A DNA stretch of 64,000 bases from JAHEFT01 sp963766195 (GCA_963766195.1 CAVXYY010000002.1:62001-126000); one strand, 5' to 3'. Positions 36,471 to 45,454 are shown, counted from the first letter of the stretch. Translations and numbers: made by a program. The notes: a model not told the origin generated them from the letters alone.

Positions 36471-37844
36471 ATGAAAATCATCATCCTCGGCGCAGGACAG
36501 GTTGGCAAAACAGTGGCGGAATCAATGGCCACTGAAGAAAACGACATCACCGTCGTTGACCTGCAGCCAAATTTGCTGTCCGAACTCCAGCAACGGCTGG
36601 ATATTCGCACAGTCGTTGGACATGCCTCCCATCCGAGCGTTCTCTACCGGGCCGGAATCGAGGACGCAGACCTCATATTTGCGGTTACCAACGATGATGA
36701 AACCAACATGATCGCCTGCCAGGTGGCCTACTCTTTGTTCAACACACCGCTCCGCCTGGCGCGAGTCCGGTCGTTTGACTACCTGGATCAGCCCCAGTTG
36801 TTCAAACCTTCTGAAATGCCCGTCGATTTTGTCATCAACCCGGAACAGATGGTCACCAAGATGATGCAGCATCTGATCGAATATCCCGGGTCACTGGAAG
36901 TTTTTGACATTGCGAACGAAAAAGCGCAACTGCTTGGAGTCAGGGTTCAGCGGAACGCTCCCCTGGCCGGGAGTGCAATCAGCGCGCTTTCCGGTTGGGT
37001 GGGTGTATCCAAAACCAGGATTGCAGCGGTATTTCGCAAGGGACAGGCTATTCCGCCCACGGGTGATCTTGTATTTGAAGCGGAAGACGAAGTTTTCTTC
37101 GTTGCCGCACTCCGGGATGTGAAACGGGTGTTGTCCGGTTTTTACACGGCGGACCTGTCCAGGCGCAGAATCATCATCGCTGGCGGCGGCAACCTAGGCA
37201 AACGCCTGGCCGAACTGATTGAACCGGATCATCACGTCAAGATCATGGAACGTGACGCAACACGCTGCTGGCAGCTGGCCGGGTCGCTGCGCAGTACGAT
37301 TGTCCTCACCGGGGACTCTACCGATCCCGAATTTCTCAAGGCGCAGGGCATCGAAGATGTCGATGTCTTCTGTGCGATGACCAACGCGGATAAAACCAAC
37401 ATCGTTTCCGCAATGCTGGCAAAACACCTGGGCGCCCATAAAACGCTGGCGATCGTCAACAATTCTGTCCATGCATCGATTGCCGAGCAATCCAGCATTG
37501 ATATCGCGATTTCTCCTTCACAGGTGACCATCGGCGCCATTCTTTCCCACATGAGGCGCGGTGACATCGTTAACGTGTACTCACTCCGTCACGGAACCGC
37601 CGAGGTTATTGAGCTGATTGCGCATGGCGACCGTTCCAAGTCCCAGGTTGTCGGCCGGGCCATCCGCGACCTGCCGTTTGGAAACGAGGTGTCCATCTGC
37701 GCAATATTGCGCCAGAGCACCTTGCTGATCCCCAACGGTGAAACGGTCATCGAAACCGATGACCAGGTGATTATTTTTATGGCTGACAAGGCGCACGTGG
37801 AAAAAGTCGAACGATTGTTCCGCGTAGCGACGTCCTTTATTTGA
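36471..37844 (+). CDS. trkA: Trk potassium uptake regulatory subunit TrkA
   Basis: 457 residues forming two tandem RCK units (RCK_N plus RCK_C). NAD(H)/nucleotide-binding loops are IIILGAGQVGKTVAESMA (start) and IIIAGGGNLGKRLAELIE (about 234). Each is followed by aspartate-rich second strands (ITVVDLQPN) and a C-terminal ACT-like RCK_C. Cytoplasmic gating ring of the TrkH channel. Operon with trkH. The stop overlaps the start of the small downstream gene. Confidence 0.95.
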   Translation: MKIIILGAGQVGKTVAESMATEENDITVVDLQPNLLSELQQRLDIRTVVGHASHPSVLYRAGIEDADLIFAVTNDDETNMIACQVAYSLFNTPLRLARVRSFDYLDQPQLFKPSEMPVDFVINPEQMVTKMMQHLIEYPGSLEVFDIANEKAQLLGVRVQRNAPLAGSAISALSGWVGVSKTRIAAVFRKGQAIPPTGDLVFEAEDEVFFVAALRDVKRVLSGFYTADLSRRRIIIAGGGNLGKRLAELIEPDHHVKIMERDATRCWQLAGSLRSTIVLTGDSTDPEFLKAQGIEDVDVFCAMTNADKTNIVSAMLAKHLGAHKTLAIVNNSVHASIAEQSSIDIAISPSQVTIGAILSHMRRGDIVNVYSLRHGTAEVIELIAHGDRSKSQVVGRAIRDLPFGNEVSICAILRQSTLLIPNGETVIETDDQVIIFMADKAHVEKVERLFRVATSFI

Positions 37845-38068
37845 ACACCGTGCTGAACCTCTCCGCCACTGAACGCGAATGTCTCCGGCGGCTTGCGCAG
37901 TCAGGCTCCCGGTTGACCATCAGCTCAGACATCGAGCATGCCCTGTTGCACCTCGAATCGCTGGGACTGGTCGAACGGGTTCCACAACTCTGGCTCCCCC
38001 TCGAAATGATACGTATGAGTTACCGGCTCACTCCGAAGGGCAGGTCACTGGTGCTAAATCCGGAGTAA
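37841..38068 (+). CDS. small winged-helix-like protein of unknown function
   Basis: 75 residues from a TTG overlapping the trkA stop (TTGA); a GTG three codons later is an alternative. The order helix (LSATERECLRRLAQSG), helix (DIEHALLHLESLGLVERV) and basic wing (SYRLTPKGRSLVLN) looks like a minimal winged helix-turn-helix. Its coupling to trkA suggests a role in the K+ system, but the function is not recognised. It could bind DNA or simply be a conserved orphan. Confidence 0.55.
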   Translation: MNTVLNLSATERECLRRLAQSGSRLTISSDIEHALLHLESLGLVERVPQLWLPLEMIRMSYRLTPKGRSLVLNPE

Positions 38069-38168
38069 CGCCTTAAACTCTCTGTTTTCAAGTCGCTGTT
38101 AAGCCCTTCCTTGCAGGCAAGGAAATTCAGCAGGCCCTGACACTGAGCGCAATCATTTGTGAAGACAC

Positions 38169-39050
38169 ATGGTCTACCTGGTTAAGTTTTTTCTATGGAT
38201 GCTCTACCTGTTACCCGCAGGCGCGCCTTATTGGCTATCGCAAAAAGGCGCAGGCTTGTTGATGCGGTTGTCGCCGGTTAAGCGGCACACCACCGAGCGA
38301 AATCTTGAACGTTGTTATCCGGAAATGGGTTCTGCGGAGCGGGAACGACTGGCCAGGGCCAGTTTTCAGCACTACCTTTGTTCGATCCTGGAGTCAGGCC
38401 ATAACTGGTACTGGTCCCGCGACAAGCTGGAATCCCGTTGCGACGGCGTTACCAACCTGGAATTGTTCCTGGAAGTGAAAGACAGCGGTAAAGGCCTGCT
38501 GGCGCTGGCACCGCATTTTGGCGCATGGGAGTACCTCGGTGTTTACCTCCAGGCCCTTGGCAACGTGGCGATCCTGTATAAACCGCCTTCAAATCCCGGA
38601 CTGGAAAAAGCCCTCATAGAGCGGCGCAGCAAGGGCGGTGGTACGCTGATACCGGCGACGACTGCCGGCCTTTTGCAGCTGTATGCGCACCTCCGGGACG
38701 GCAAGTCTGCGGGGGTCCTACCGGACCAGCAGCCGCCTGCGGGAAAAGGCCGGTTCGTTCCTTTTTTCGGCAACCCGGCATTCACTTCAGACCTCGTGCC
38801 ACGTTTGGTCAAACGCTCTGACAGTATCGTATTCGCCACCGTTTGTGAGCGGCTTCCCGGCGGGAGGTTCAAGGTGCACCTGATGCCTGCCGATCCGGAA
38901 ATTTACGCGGATGATCTCGACACCGCCATGGTGGCAATGAACAGGATGATAGAGCGCTGCGTTGCGATCGATCCGGCGCAGTACCTGTGGAGTTATCGCC
39001 GTTTCAAGGCACAGCCGGAAGGGGCAGCGCCTTTCTATGACTTTCGCTGA
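38169..39050 (+). CDS. LpxL/HtrB-family lysophospholipid or lipid A acyltransferase
   Basis: 293 residues with an N-terminal membrane helix (FFLWMLYLLPAGAPYWL). The acyltransferase motif HX4E is seen in LLALAPHFGAWEYLGVYLQ, and a second motif in GVLPDQQPPAGKGRFVPFFG. It transfers a secondary acyl chain to lipid A or a related lysophospholipid on the cytoplasmic face of the inner membrane. LpxL, LpxM and other family members cannot be separated here. Followed by the L,D-transpeptidase gene in the same direction, an envelope-maintenance context. Confidence 0.88.
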   Translation: MVYLVKFFLWMLYLLPAGAPYWLSQKGAGLLMRLSPVKRHTTERNLERCYPEMGSAERERLARASFQHYLCSILESGHNWYWSRDKLESRCDGVTNLELFLEVKDSGKGLLALAPHFGAWEYLGVYLQALGNVAILYKPPSNPGLEKALIERRSKGGGTLIPATTAGLLQLYAHLRDGKSAGVLPDQQPPAGKGRFVPFFGNPAFTSDLVPRLVKRSDSIVFATVCERLPGGRFKVHLMPADPEIYADDLDTAMVAMNRMIERCVAIDPAQYLWSYRRFKAQPEGAAPFYDFR

Positions 39051-39128
39051 AGGGTGCCTGCCCGATCTACTCACGGGATAGCGGAATTTGCTCCGGTAAG
39101 CGCCATTGACAGAAGTTACAATAGGCGC

Positions 39129-40058
39129 ATGAAAATCAAGTTGGCTTTGCTCTTTCTGCTTTCCTGCGGGTCCCTGCCTGTCGTTCAGGCCCAGGTCTAT
39201 ACAATTCCGCCCGAGGGGGGGGATATTGTTGGAAGCGACGAAACGATTGTTGTCGGCGACCAGGAAACCCTGGCGGATGTAGCGCGTGAATTCAACCTGG
39301 GCCATGAAGAGATACGCAACGCCAACCCTGGCGTTGAATTCTGGCTGCTGTCTCCCGGAACCCGGGTTTTTCTGCCGACACGTCATATTTTGCCTCACGC
39401 CAAGCGCCAGGGTATCGTCCTGAACGTTCCGGAAATGCGTTTGTACTATTTCCCGAAACCCTGTTCTACAGGTACGGAATGCACCGTGATTACGTACCCG
39501 GTGAGCATTGGCCGGATGGACTGGCAGACGCCTTTGGGCACAACCCGGGTAACCGGCAAGGTGCAGAACCCGAGTTGGAGACCGCCCGAGTCGATTCGAA
39601 AGGAAGCCGCAGAAGCGGGTAATCCGTTACCTGCCGTGGTGCCGCCAGGCCCCAACAACCCATTGGGAAAGTTTTCCATTCACCTGGATTTGCCGGGTTA
39701 CCGGATTCACGGCACCAATCGTCCTTACGGGGTTGGAATGCGCGCCACCCACGGTTGTGTTCGCCTGTATCCTGAAGATATCGAGGACCTGTTTCACGCG
39801 GTTCAGATTGGAACCCCGGTGCAAATCCTCAACCAGCCCGTCAAATTCGGTTGGGACGGAGACACCCTGTACGTCGAGGTGAGCCCGCCGCTCGAAGAAG
39901 ACAGTGCGGGAAATGCAAGCCTCAGGGATCTGGCGTTTGACCAAATGGTAGAAATTGCCATCGAACGGCCATTCCTGCTCCTGGGAGCTGAATTCGACCA
40001 GGCGCTGGAGGAAAGGAGCGGCATTCCGGTCGCCATTTCAAATTATCCCGCCGAATAA
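39129..40058 (+). CDS. periplasmic L,D-transpeptidase (ErfK/YbiS-like) with LysM-like domain
   Basis: 309 residues from ATG 39129, giving the signal peptide MKIKLALLFLLSCGSLPVVQ with cleavage after QA. A LysM-like segment (ETLADVAREFNLGHEEIRNA, about 45-90) precedes the YkuD catalytic domain. The active site is IHGTNRPYGVGMRATHGCVR with the nucleophile Cys; the usual Ser before His is Thr. It forms 3-3 peptidoglycan cross-links or attaches Braun-type lipoprotein. An Lpp-like lipoprotein is encoded convergently just beyond the shared terminator, which fits the second role. Confidence 0.9.
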   Translation: MKIKLALLFLLSCGSLPVVQAQVYTIPPEGGDIVGSDETIVVGDQETLADVAREFNLGHEEIRNANPGVEFWLLSPGTRVFLPTRHILPHAKRQGIVLNVPEMRLYYFPKPCSTGTECTVITYPVSIGRMDWQTPLGTTRVTGKVQNPSWRPPESIRKEAAEAGNPLPAVVPPGPNNPLGKFSIHLDLPGYRIHGTNRPYGVGMRATHGCVRLYPEDIEDLFHAVQIGTPVQILNQPVKFGWDGDTLYVEVSPPLEEDSAGNASLRDLAFDQMVEIAIERPFLLLGAEFDQALEERSGIPVAISNYPAE

Positions 40059-40063
40059 AAAAA

Positions 40064-40090
40064 ACGGGCCGTCACTTGACGGCCCGTTTC
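40064..40090. terminator. bidirectional terminator between L,D-transpeptidase and lipoprotein
   Basis: ACGGGCCGTCA and TGACGGCCCGT form an 11-bp stem with a two-base loop. An A-run precedes it, so the reverse strand ends in a U-tract; the forward side has only TTTC. Confidence 0.85.
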
Positions 40091-40128
40091 CTGGAAGATT
40101 ATTCCGGGATCGAATATCCGATCCTTCG

Positions 40129-40422
40129 TCAACCGGATTTTTGCATGGTTTTCTTGAACATGTTATCCAACTTGGAGTTGGTAGCTTCGGCTGCTGCTTT
40201 GGCGTCCATAGCCGCTTTTTCAGCCCGCTGTGCTGCTTCCCGGGCAGCTGTAGCCTCTTTCATGGCTGCATTTGCCGTTGACTGTGCATTGGCGGCGATT
40301 TCAGAGTTCTTTTGCACGTCTGCACGTAATTGCTGTACTTCTTTAGTCGTCGCACAACCGCTGAGCATGAGCACCAGCGCCAGCGTTAGAATGGAAAGAA
40401 GTCCGAATTTTGCCTTTTTCAT
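40129..40422 (-). CDS. Lpp/OprI-like alanine-zipper lipoprotein
   Basis: 97 residues from ATG 40422. A signal peptide with lipobox LMLSGC makes Cys about 22 the lipidated N-terminus. The mature part is an Ala-rich coiled coil (ANAQSTANAAMKEATAAREA, AEKAAMDAKAAAEATN), as in Lpp/OprI trimers. It ends MQKSG, so the terminal Lys/Arg used for covalent attachment in E. coli Lpp is not the last residue and peptidoglycan linkage is uncertain. It shares a terminator with the convergent L,D-transpeptidase. Confidence 0.87.
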   Translation of the reverse strand: MKKAKFGLLSILTLALVLMLSGCATTKEVQQLRADVQKNSEIAANAQSTANAAMKEATAAREAAQRAEKAAMDAKAAAEATNSKLDNMFKKTMQKSG

Positions 40423-40553
40423 AGTGATACCTTCAATGAGATGGTGTGACATTTGCCCATAAAATCCGCTGGACTCGGACCAGGCAGAATTATGTTCGGA
40501 TATCATATCTTATAGCGCCTTTTAATACAGTATGCAGGTCAATTGTTTGCTGA

Positions 40554-41144
40554 TTAGCGCAACGTTACCCGGGTCCCCAGCTGAATGAACAGTGCGAGTT
40601 CATCTACCTGTTCGTTGGTTACCGCCACGCACCCTTCGGTCCAGTCATAGTTGTCATGGATCCGGGCGTCACCCTGGCCGACGCCATGGATACCGATATA
40701 TCCGCCCAGCGGCGTGTCGGCAGGCGGCTCCCTGCCTTCCTGGTGGGCCTGGTTGATCGCCTGCCAGTCTTCTGAGGTGATGTTGCCGGCCCGCAATGCG
40801 CTGGTAGCCTGGTCCATCGTAGGGTAGTCAAAGCCAAAAAACAGGTGAAATCGGCTCTCCCGGTTGATGCGCAACACCCGGTATTCCCCAAGAGGAGTTT
40901 TCTGGTCGCCCAGCAGCCTGTTTGCCGCAACGCCGTTTCGGCCCACAGAAATGTTGGCGAATTCGCGCAGAATGTGTTCTCCGTCCATGACATAGAGGAT
41001 GTGCCTCCCGGTATCGATATCGATCCAGATTTCCCCCGCTTTTGCCTGCCCGGCAGGAAGCAGCAGCAAGGCAAGCAGACAGGACCAAAAGCCTTTGGCC
41101 GCGCCGAGCCGATTGCCACGCTTAGCTTTTGATACCCGGTTCAT
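40554..41144 (-). CDS. YkuD-family L,D-transpeptidase
   Basis: 196 residues from ATG 41144. The basic N-terminus and hydrophobic segment (FWSCLLALLLLPAGQAKAG) are a signal peptide. The catalytic pattern is GYIGIHGVGQGDARIHDNYD then WTEGCVAVTNEQVDEL, with the Cys in EGC rather than HGC, a recognised YkuD variant. A second transpeptidase within 1.5 kb of the first. It is encoded just after the AspH-type gene, 69 bases downstream on the same strand. Confidence 0.86.
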   Translation of the reverse strand: MNRVSKAKRGNRLGAAKGFWSCLLALLLLPAGQAKAGEIWIDIDTGRHILYVMDGEHILREFANISVGRNGVAANRLLGDQKTPLGEYRVLRINRESRFHLFFGFDYPTMDQATSALRAGNITSEDWQAINQAHQEGREPPADTPLGGYIGIHGVGQGDARIHDNYDWTEGCVAVTNEQVDELALFIQLGTRVTLR

Positions 41145-41212
41145 GGGAGCACTGTCCTTGTCACGAGCGGAATTATAAATACATAAAGATGGGCGTGGAA
41201 GAAGGATCAGGC

Positions 41213-42388
41213 TCAAGCTCTACCGCGGGTTTCTGAATATTCCGCCACAGCCTTGAGCATCATGGTGATCAGTTCGCGCTCGTCTGCTGATAGTTCCGGC
41301 CGCCAGACTTCAAAAAGCAAAATAACGCGCTCATGTTTGCTTTTGTTCCATGCCGCATGCTCAATCGAGTCATCAAAAATCAGCATCTTCCCTTCAACCC
41401 AGCGGCGTTCTTCATTACCCACCCTGATCGCGCCGCAATTCTCCGGAACGATGATGGGCAGGTGACAGATCAGGCGGGTGTTCAATAAACCGTTATGTGG
41501 CGGGATCGTGGTTTCAGCAGCTAGCTTGGAAAACAGCGCCATCGGAGCCTGGTTGGCAATCTGCGGAAGAGGAGCGGCCTCCAGCGCTTTTAGCGTTTTT
41601 GGAAACAAGGCCGCATTTTCGGTCACCAGGCGGCCATAATCCCAAAGAAACATAGCGCTCCATTTGTCGTTGTCATCCAATCCCTGGTTATTCTGCCCCA
41701 GACGGGCGTCACCTGACTTCACATACGGCGAAAACCGGGAACTCTCGTTCATCACCGCGGTTAATTCGGCGCGAATCTCTCCGGTTTTTTCTTCGATACC
41801 CGCTACCCAGTCAAACTGCTCCCGCTCATAAAATTGAATTTGGGGGAGTCCGGGGTAATAGTAACGGCGCGGTTGCTGATAAAAGATTTCCTTGTCCCCC
41901 AGCGCCAGTTCCAGCGACTGTTGAAACCGGTGGTTGCCGGCGCCGGGCGAATAACCACCCGACTCCAGTTTTTCCATCAAAAAAGAACGGTATTCGCTCT
42001 GCTGCTGGTTGCAAACCGTTTGCGCTCTTACCAATCCCTGTTGGATGTCGGCGGGAATGTTCTGGGCGTTTGCCATCAACCTCAGCGCATATTTATAGAA
42101 TTTCAGGGACTCGGCCTGTTTTTTCAGGCGGGCCAGATAGTCAGCTTTCAAGATGACCGCCCTGATGTTTTGGGGCTGTAATTCAAGCGCCTTGTCGACG
42201 GCCTCCAGGGTCTTCGCTTCGTCGCCGGACTGGGAACACGCATAGGCCAGGCCCAGCCAGTGAGAATCATCCGCTTTACCGGATGCGATGATCTGTTCAA
42301 ACAGGTTTTTTGCCTTGCTGGCGTTCCCCGACTGTAAAGCAGAAAAGGCAAGCTGAGTATGCTGTTGAAGGTTGATCCCCGTGTTCAT
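41213..42388 (-). CDS. aspartyl/asparaginyl beta-hydroxylase with N-terminal TPR repeats
   Basis: 391 residues. Residues 1-130 are TPR-like helices (TQLAFSALQSGNASKAKNLF, HWLGLAYACSQSGDEAKTLE). Residues about 175-370 are the Fe(II)/2-oxoglutarate AspH fold with the two metal histidines in PPHNGLLNTRLICHLP and IFDDSIEHAAWN. The 2-oxoglutarate Arg lies in HERVILLFEVWRP. There is no signal peptide, so it acts in the cytoplasm on a protein or small molecule. The substrate is unknown. Confidence 0.85.
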   Translation of the reverse strand: MNTGINLQQHTQLAFSALQSGNASKAKNLFEQIIASGKADDSHWLGLAYACSQSGDEAKTLEAVDKALELQPQNIRAVILKADYLARLKKQAESLKFYKYALRLMANAQNIPADIQQGLVRAQTVCNQQQSEYRSFLMEKLESGGYSPGAGNHRFQQSLELALGDKEIFYQQPRRYYYPGLPQIQFYEREQFDWVAGIEEKTGEIRAELTAVMNESSRFSPYVKSGDARLGQNNQGLDDNDKWSAMFLWDYGRLVTENAALFPKTLKALEAAPLPQIANQAPMALFSKLAAETTIPPHNGLLNTRLICHLPIIVPENCGAIRVGNEERRWVEGKMLIFDDSIEHAAWNKSKHERVILLFEVWRPELSADERELITMMLKAVAEYSETRGRA

Positions 42389-42493
42389 GACTGTTCCCTG
42401 GCTGCTTCAAGACTTACGCGATATGACAAATTACGGTTGTTGTATGTATCAAAATCTTGCCACCCCTCGCGATGCCCGTCCACTCAAGCAACG

Positions 42494-42540
42494 AAAAAGC
42501 CACCGCGAGGGTGGCTTTTGTTATTGGTGGAGGCGGCGGG
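42494..42540. repeat. direct repeat copy 1: duplicated tmRNA 3' end and terminator
   Basis: 47 bases identical to 42642-42688. They comprise the terminator hairpin (GCCACC-GCGAG-GGTGGC) and the last 16 bases of the tmRNA 3' end with encoded CCA. Sequence right of this copy is unrelated to ssrA. It has the layout of an attachment-site duplication left by an element that used ssrA, or of a small tandem duplication. Confidence 0.8.
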
Positions 42541-42640
42541 CCGCTCCCGGGCATCCTGCCCTGCGCGGCACCTGTGCATCCCTGCACATTGGAATCTCAC
42601 TCGCGGTGACGGGGTTCTCATCCACACCACATCAATCAAT

Positions 42641-42668
42641 AAAAAAGCCACCGCGAGGGTGGCTTTTG
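42641..42668. terminator. tmRNA terminator
   Basis: GCCACC and GGTGGC with loop GCGAG, flanked by A6 and TTTTGTT. Read on the reverse strand it begins 5 bases after the tmRNA CCA end and finishes in a T-run. Confidence 0.85.
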
Positions 42669-42688
42669 TTATTGGTGGAGGCGGCGGG
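42642..42688. repeat. direct repeat copy 2: native tmRNA 3' end and terminator
   Basis: The partner of the 47-base repeat at 42494-42540, starting 148 bases to its right. Here it continues into the tmRNA T-arm (AATCGAACCC), so this is the functional copy. Confidence 0.8.
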
Positions 42689-43032
42689 AATCGAACCCGC
42701 GTCCGCAAGTACTCCGCCTTTGGCTCTACATGCTTATCCGGTCTATTGATTTAGTCGAAGGCTACCCGACAGGCAGGGAAAACCAACAACGAGCCTGGAT
42801 GAGTTTTAACGAATCCACACCAGGCGTGCTTCATCGCGATCCCATATAGGGTGACTCCCGTGATCCGGACGTATGGGCACGAACCGGGCGGAAGGCTATG
42901 AGCAGGTTATTAAGCTGCTAAAGCGTAGTTGTCGTCGTTGGCAACTAAAGTTTTGCAATCAGTTTTACGAGTTATTTGCAGCTCGGCATGCACCTCGGGT
43001 TTCATTACCCACGTCGAATCCAGGTCGCCCCC
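42673..43032 (-). ncRNA. ssrA: transfer-messenger RNA
   Basis: About 360 nt. The 5' end GGGGGCGACCTGGATTCGAC pairs its first seven bases with the 3' CGCCUCC before the encoded ACCA (one G-U pair). The T-arm and loop are GGGTTCGATTCCC near the 3' end. The tag reading frame at 42910-42942 encodes ANDDNYALAA followed by TAA, the Pseudomonas-type proteolysis tag. It rescues stalled ribosomes with SmpB, which here is encoded 10 kb away at 53.1-53.6 kb. Followed by a clear terminator. Promoter elements upstream were not convincing. Confidence 0.96.
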
Positions 43033-43230
43033 AAAGTTTGCATAGTGTACCTGTTTTGAGTCCAATTCACAGCAACAGTTCCCGCCGCACGGATAATCTC
43101 TGCCATGCATGATCAACATCATGATGGGAACGGGCGCTTACAGGTAAGCTTTTGTAATCCGGATGTTTCTTCATCGCGTTGGCCAATGCGGCACCGGAAC
43201 TGATAACAAATCCAACCAGGACTGAATCAG

Positions 43231-43848
43231 ATGATCGAGATCAGGATTCATGGGCGGGGCGGGCAGGGCGGCGTGACCCTGGCTAAGCTTCTCGCGGCCA
43301 GTGAGCACCGGGAAGGACGATCGGTCCAAGCCTTCGGTGTGTATGCAGCAGAACGGTCGGGTGCGCCCGTGCAGGCATACCTGCGTTGCGACGATGCGCC
43401 GATCCACAACCCCAACCAGATCTACGAGCCTGATCACCTGATCGTGCTGGATCCTACCCTGATTTCCCCGGCCATTCTTTCCGGTTTGAAGCCAGGGGGA
43501 TGGATTCTGCTGAACTGCGAAAAGTCGCCTGAACATTATGCGGGGCAGGCGCGGGTGGCGGCATTTCGGATTGCCACGGTCAACGCCACTTCGATTGCAG
43601 TCCGCCACGGCCTGGGTTCGAAGACCGTTCCCATCGTCAATACAGCACTGGCGGGTGCGGCAGCGCGATTGCTGGGTATGAACCTGGATTCCGTGATCGA
43701 GGCCTTCAGGGAGTTTGGCTTTGGCAACGCAAACCAGGAGGCAGCGCAGGAGGCCTGGAGCGCGGTTCGTGTCCAGGAACAGGCGCCGGCGCCTGCTGTG
43801 TTGCAAAAACAGAAAGTTTCCCATGCACGCTGGCGCACGGTTTGTTGA
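43231..43848 (+). CDS. porG: 2-oxoacid:ferredoxin oxidoreductase gamma subunit
   Basis: 205 residues of the POR/KOR gamma family. The opening IEIRIHGRGGQGGVTLAKLL is the signature, and AFGVYAAERSGAPVQAYLR and LDPTLISPAILSGLKPGGWI follow. The C-terminal 25 residues overlap the next gene. Part of a four-gene operon (gamma, GltD-delta fusion, alpha, beta) with overlaps or short gaps throughout. The complex interconverts a 2-oxoacid and CoA with acyl-CoA, CO2 and reduced ferredoxin. Pyruvate is the likeliest substrate but 2-oxoglutarate or 2-oxoisovalerate cannot be excluded. Confidence 0.9.
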   Translation: MIEIRIHGRGGQGGVTLAKLLAASEHREGRSVQAFGVYAAERSGAPVQAYLRCDDAPIHNPNQIYEPDHLIVLDPTLISPAILSGLKPGGWILLNCEKSPEHYAGQARVAAFRIATVNATSIAVRHGLGSKTVPIVNTALAGAAARLLGMNLDSVIEAFREFGFGNANQEAAQEAWSAVRVQEQAPAPAVLQKQKVSHARWRTVC

Positions 43849-45448
43849 AGGCAACGCCGGTGCGCCCCCTGCGATCCATACCGGGCAGTGGGCCAATCAG
43901 CAGCCCGTGTGGAAAAATGCCACGCCTCCCTGCAACTTTGTCTGCCCTGCCGGCAACGATGTGCAGGGATTCCTGGCCGCGCTATCCGAAGAAGACGTCA
44001 ACGGCGCGCTCCGGGTTTTACTGAAAACCACGCCACTGCCCTCGGTATGCGGGCGGGTCTGTCCCGGATTTTGCATGCTGCAATGCAACCGTTCTGAGCT
44101 CGAAGGTCCGGTCAATGTGCGGGCGCTGGAACGCTACGTGGGTGACCACGGTGAAGTGGACGTGGCCCCGGTAGAAAGACGACCGGAGAAAGTGGCGGTA
44201 ATCGGCGCAGGCCCGGCTGGTCTGTCCGGCGCCTACCACCTGGCCAGGCTGGGTTACGGTGTCACCCTGTATGAAGCCGGTTCCGAACTGGGTGGCCTGA
44301 TGCGAACGGGTATCCCGTCCTACAGGTTGCCGCATGAGGCGCTGGACCGGGACATCGCGCGTATCCTGGCACTTGGTGTGGAGACAGTTTTCAACGCCCG
44401 GATCGACCACAAACGGTTGGAGGAACTAACGCACGAATACGATGCAGTGCTGGCGGCCACTGGCCTGCAACGTCTGACGTCCATCGATCTGGGCGCTGGA
44501 CCTGGGGTCAGGGCAGGGGCGGGTCATGCAGGGCATCGAATTCCTCGATCGCGCGCGGACCGGGGCAGTCAGCGTGACGGGTGAGGAAGTGGTTGTCGTG
44601 GGTGGAGGCAACACGGCTATCGATGCAGCGCGGTCGGCTTTCCGGATGGGTGCGCGCAGTGTCCGGATTGTTTACCGGCGGACCCGGGACGAAATGCCTG
44701 CCATCCCGGAAGAAGTCGATGACGCGATGGATGAAGGTATCAGCGATCGATTTCCTGTGTTCTCCGGTGCGCATCTCCCGCGATGCCGATCAACGCTGCC
44801 TGACCTGCCAGCGCATGGAACTGGGTGATCCGGACGCAGGACGGCCGGCGCCGACCGGTGGTTTTGCCGGACTCGGAATTTGAAATTCCCTGCGACCGGG
44901 TCATCCTCGCTATCGGCCAGGCTGCGGACCTCTCACTGCTGCCGCCGGACGCATCTCTTTCAAAAGAGCATCCGATCGAAAACGCCGGTGAAGCCCCGGT
45001 TTACCCGGCAGGGGATCTGTTGACCAACGAAGGTACGGTTACCGCTGCGATCGGCTGCGGGCGGGATATGGCCCTGTTGCTGCATGAACGATTCAGCGGA
45101 GAGATACTTTATGCCGGGAGGCCAGCGGCCGAAACCGTGGTGCGGTCTGACCGGGTCCGCTTGCACCACTTCGCATTGCATCGCCGCCACGAAGAAAACG
45201 TATTGCCGTTCGTTGCGAGAAAATCTTCGTTCGGGGAAGTGCGCCAGGGTCTGGAGGATATCGAGGAGGCAAAACGATGCCTCAGTTGCGGGGTTTGCAA
45301 TAGCTGCGACCGGTGCGTGACCTACTGCCCGGATGGCGTTCTGAAACGGGTCGGGAAGAACATCGTTTTCGACTATGACTACTGCAAGGGCTGCGGGGTT
45401 TGCGTCAGCGAATGTTCCCGTGCCGTTATTTTCATGAAAGCAGGCTGA
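43823..45448 (+). CDS. GltD-like NADPH flavoprotein fused to POR delta-type dicluster ferredoxin (three frameshifts)
   Basis: About 540 residues after repair. N-terminal Fe-S Cys sets (CNFVCPAGNDVQGF and CGRVCPGFCMLQCNR) precede the FAD motif VAVIGAGPAGLSGAYHLARL and the NADPH motif VVVVGGGNTAIDAARSAFRM. The C-terminus is a 2[4Fe-4S] delta-type domain (CLSCGVCNSCDRCVTYCPDG, CKGCGVCVSECSRA). It overlaps porG by 26 bases from ATG 43823. Frames change near 44495, 44741 and 44845, each consistent with one inserted base (restoring GSGQGRVMQGIEFLD, GIAIDFLCSPVRI and RRRPVVLPDSEFEI). It would couple the oxidoreductase directly to NADPH instead of free ferredoxin. Paralogous to the 27706-29391 protein. 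Confidence 0.85.
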
Positions 45449-45454
45449 TTAACG

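Noticed and set aside
42494..42640. Second tmRNA or tRNA-like gene left of ssrA
   Set aside because: Only the last 16 bases of ssrA are duplicated; no T-arm, acceptor partner or tag frame follows.
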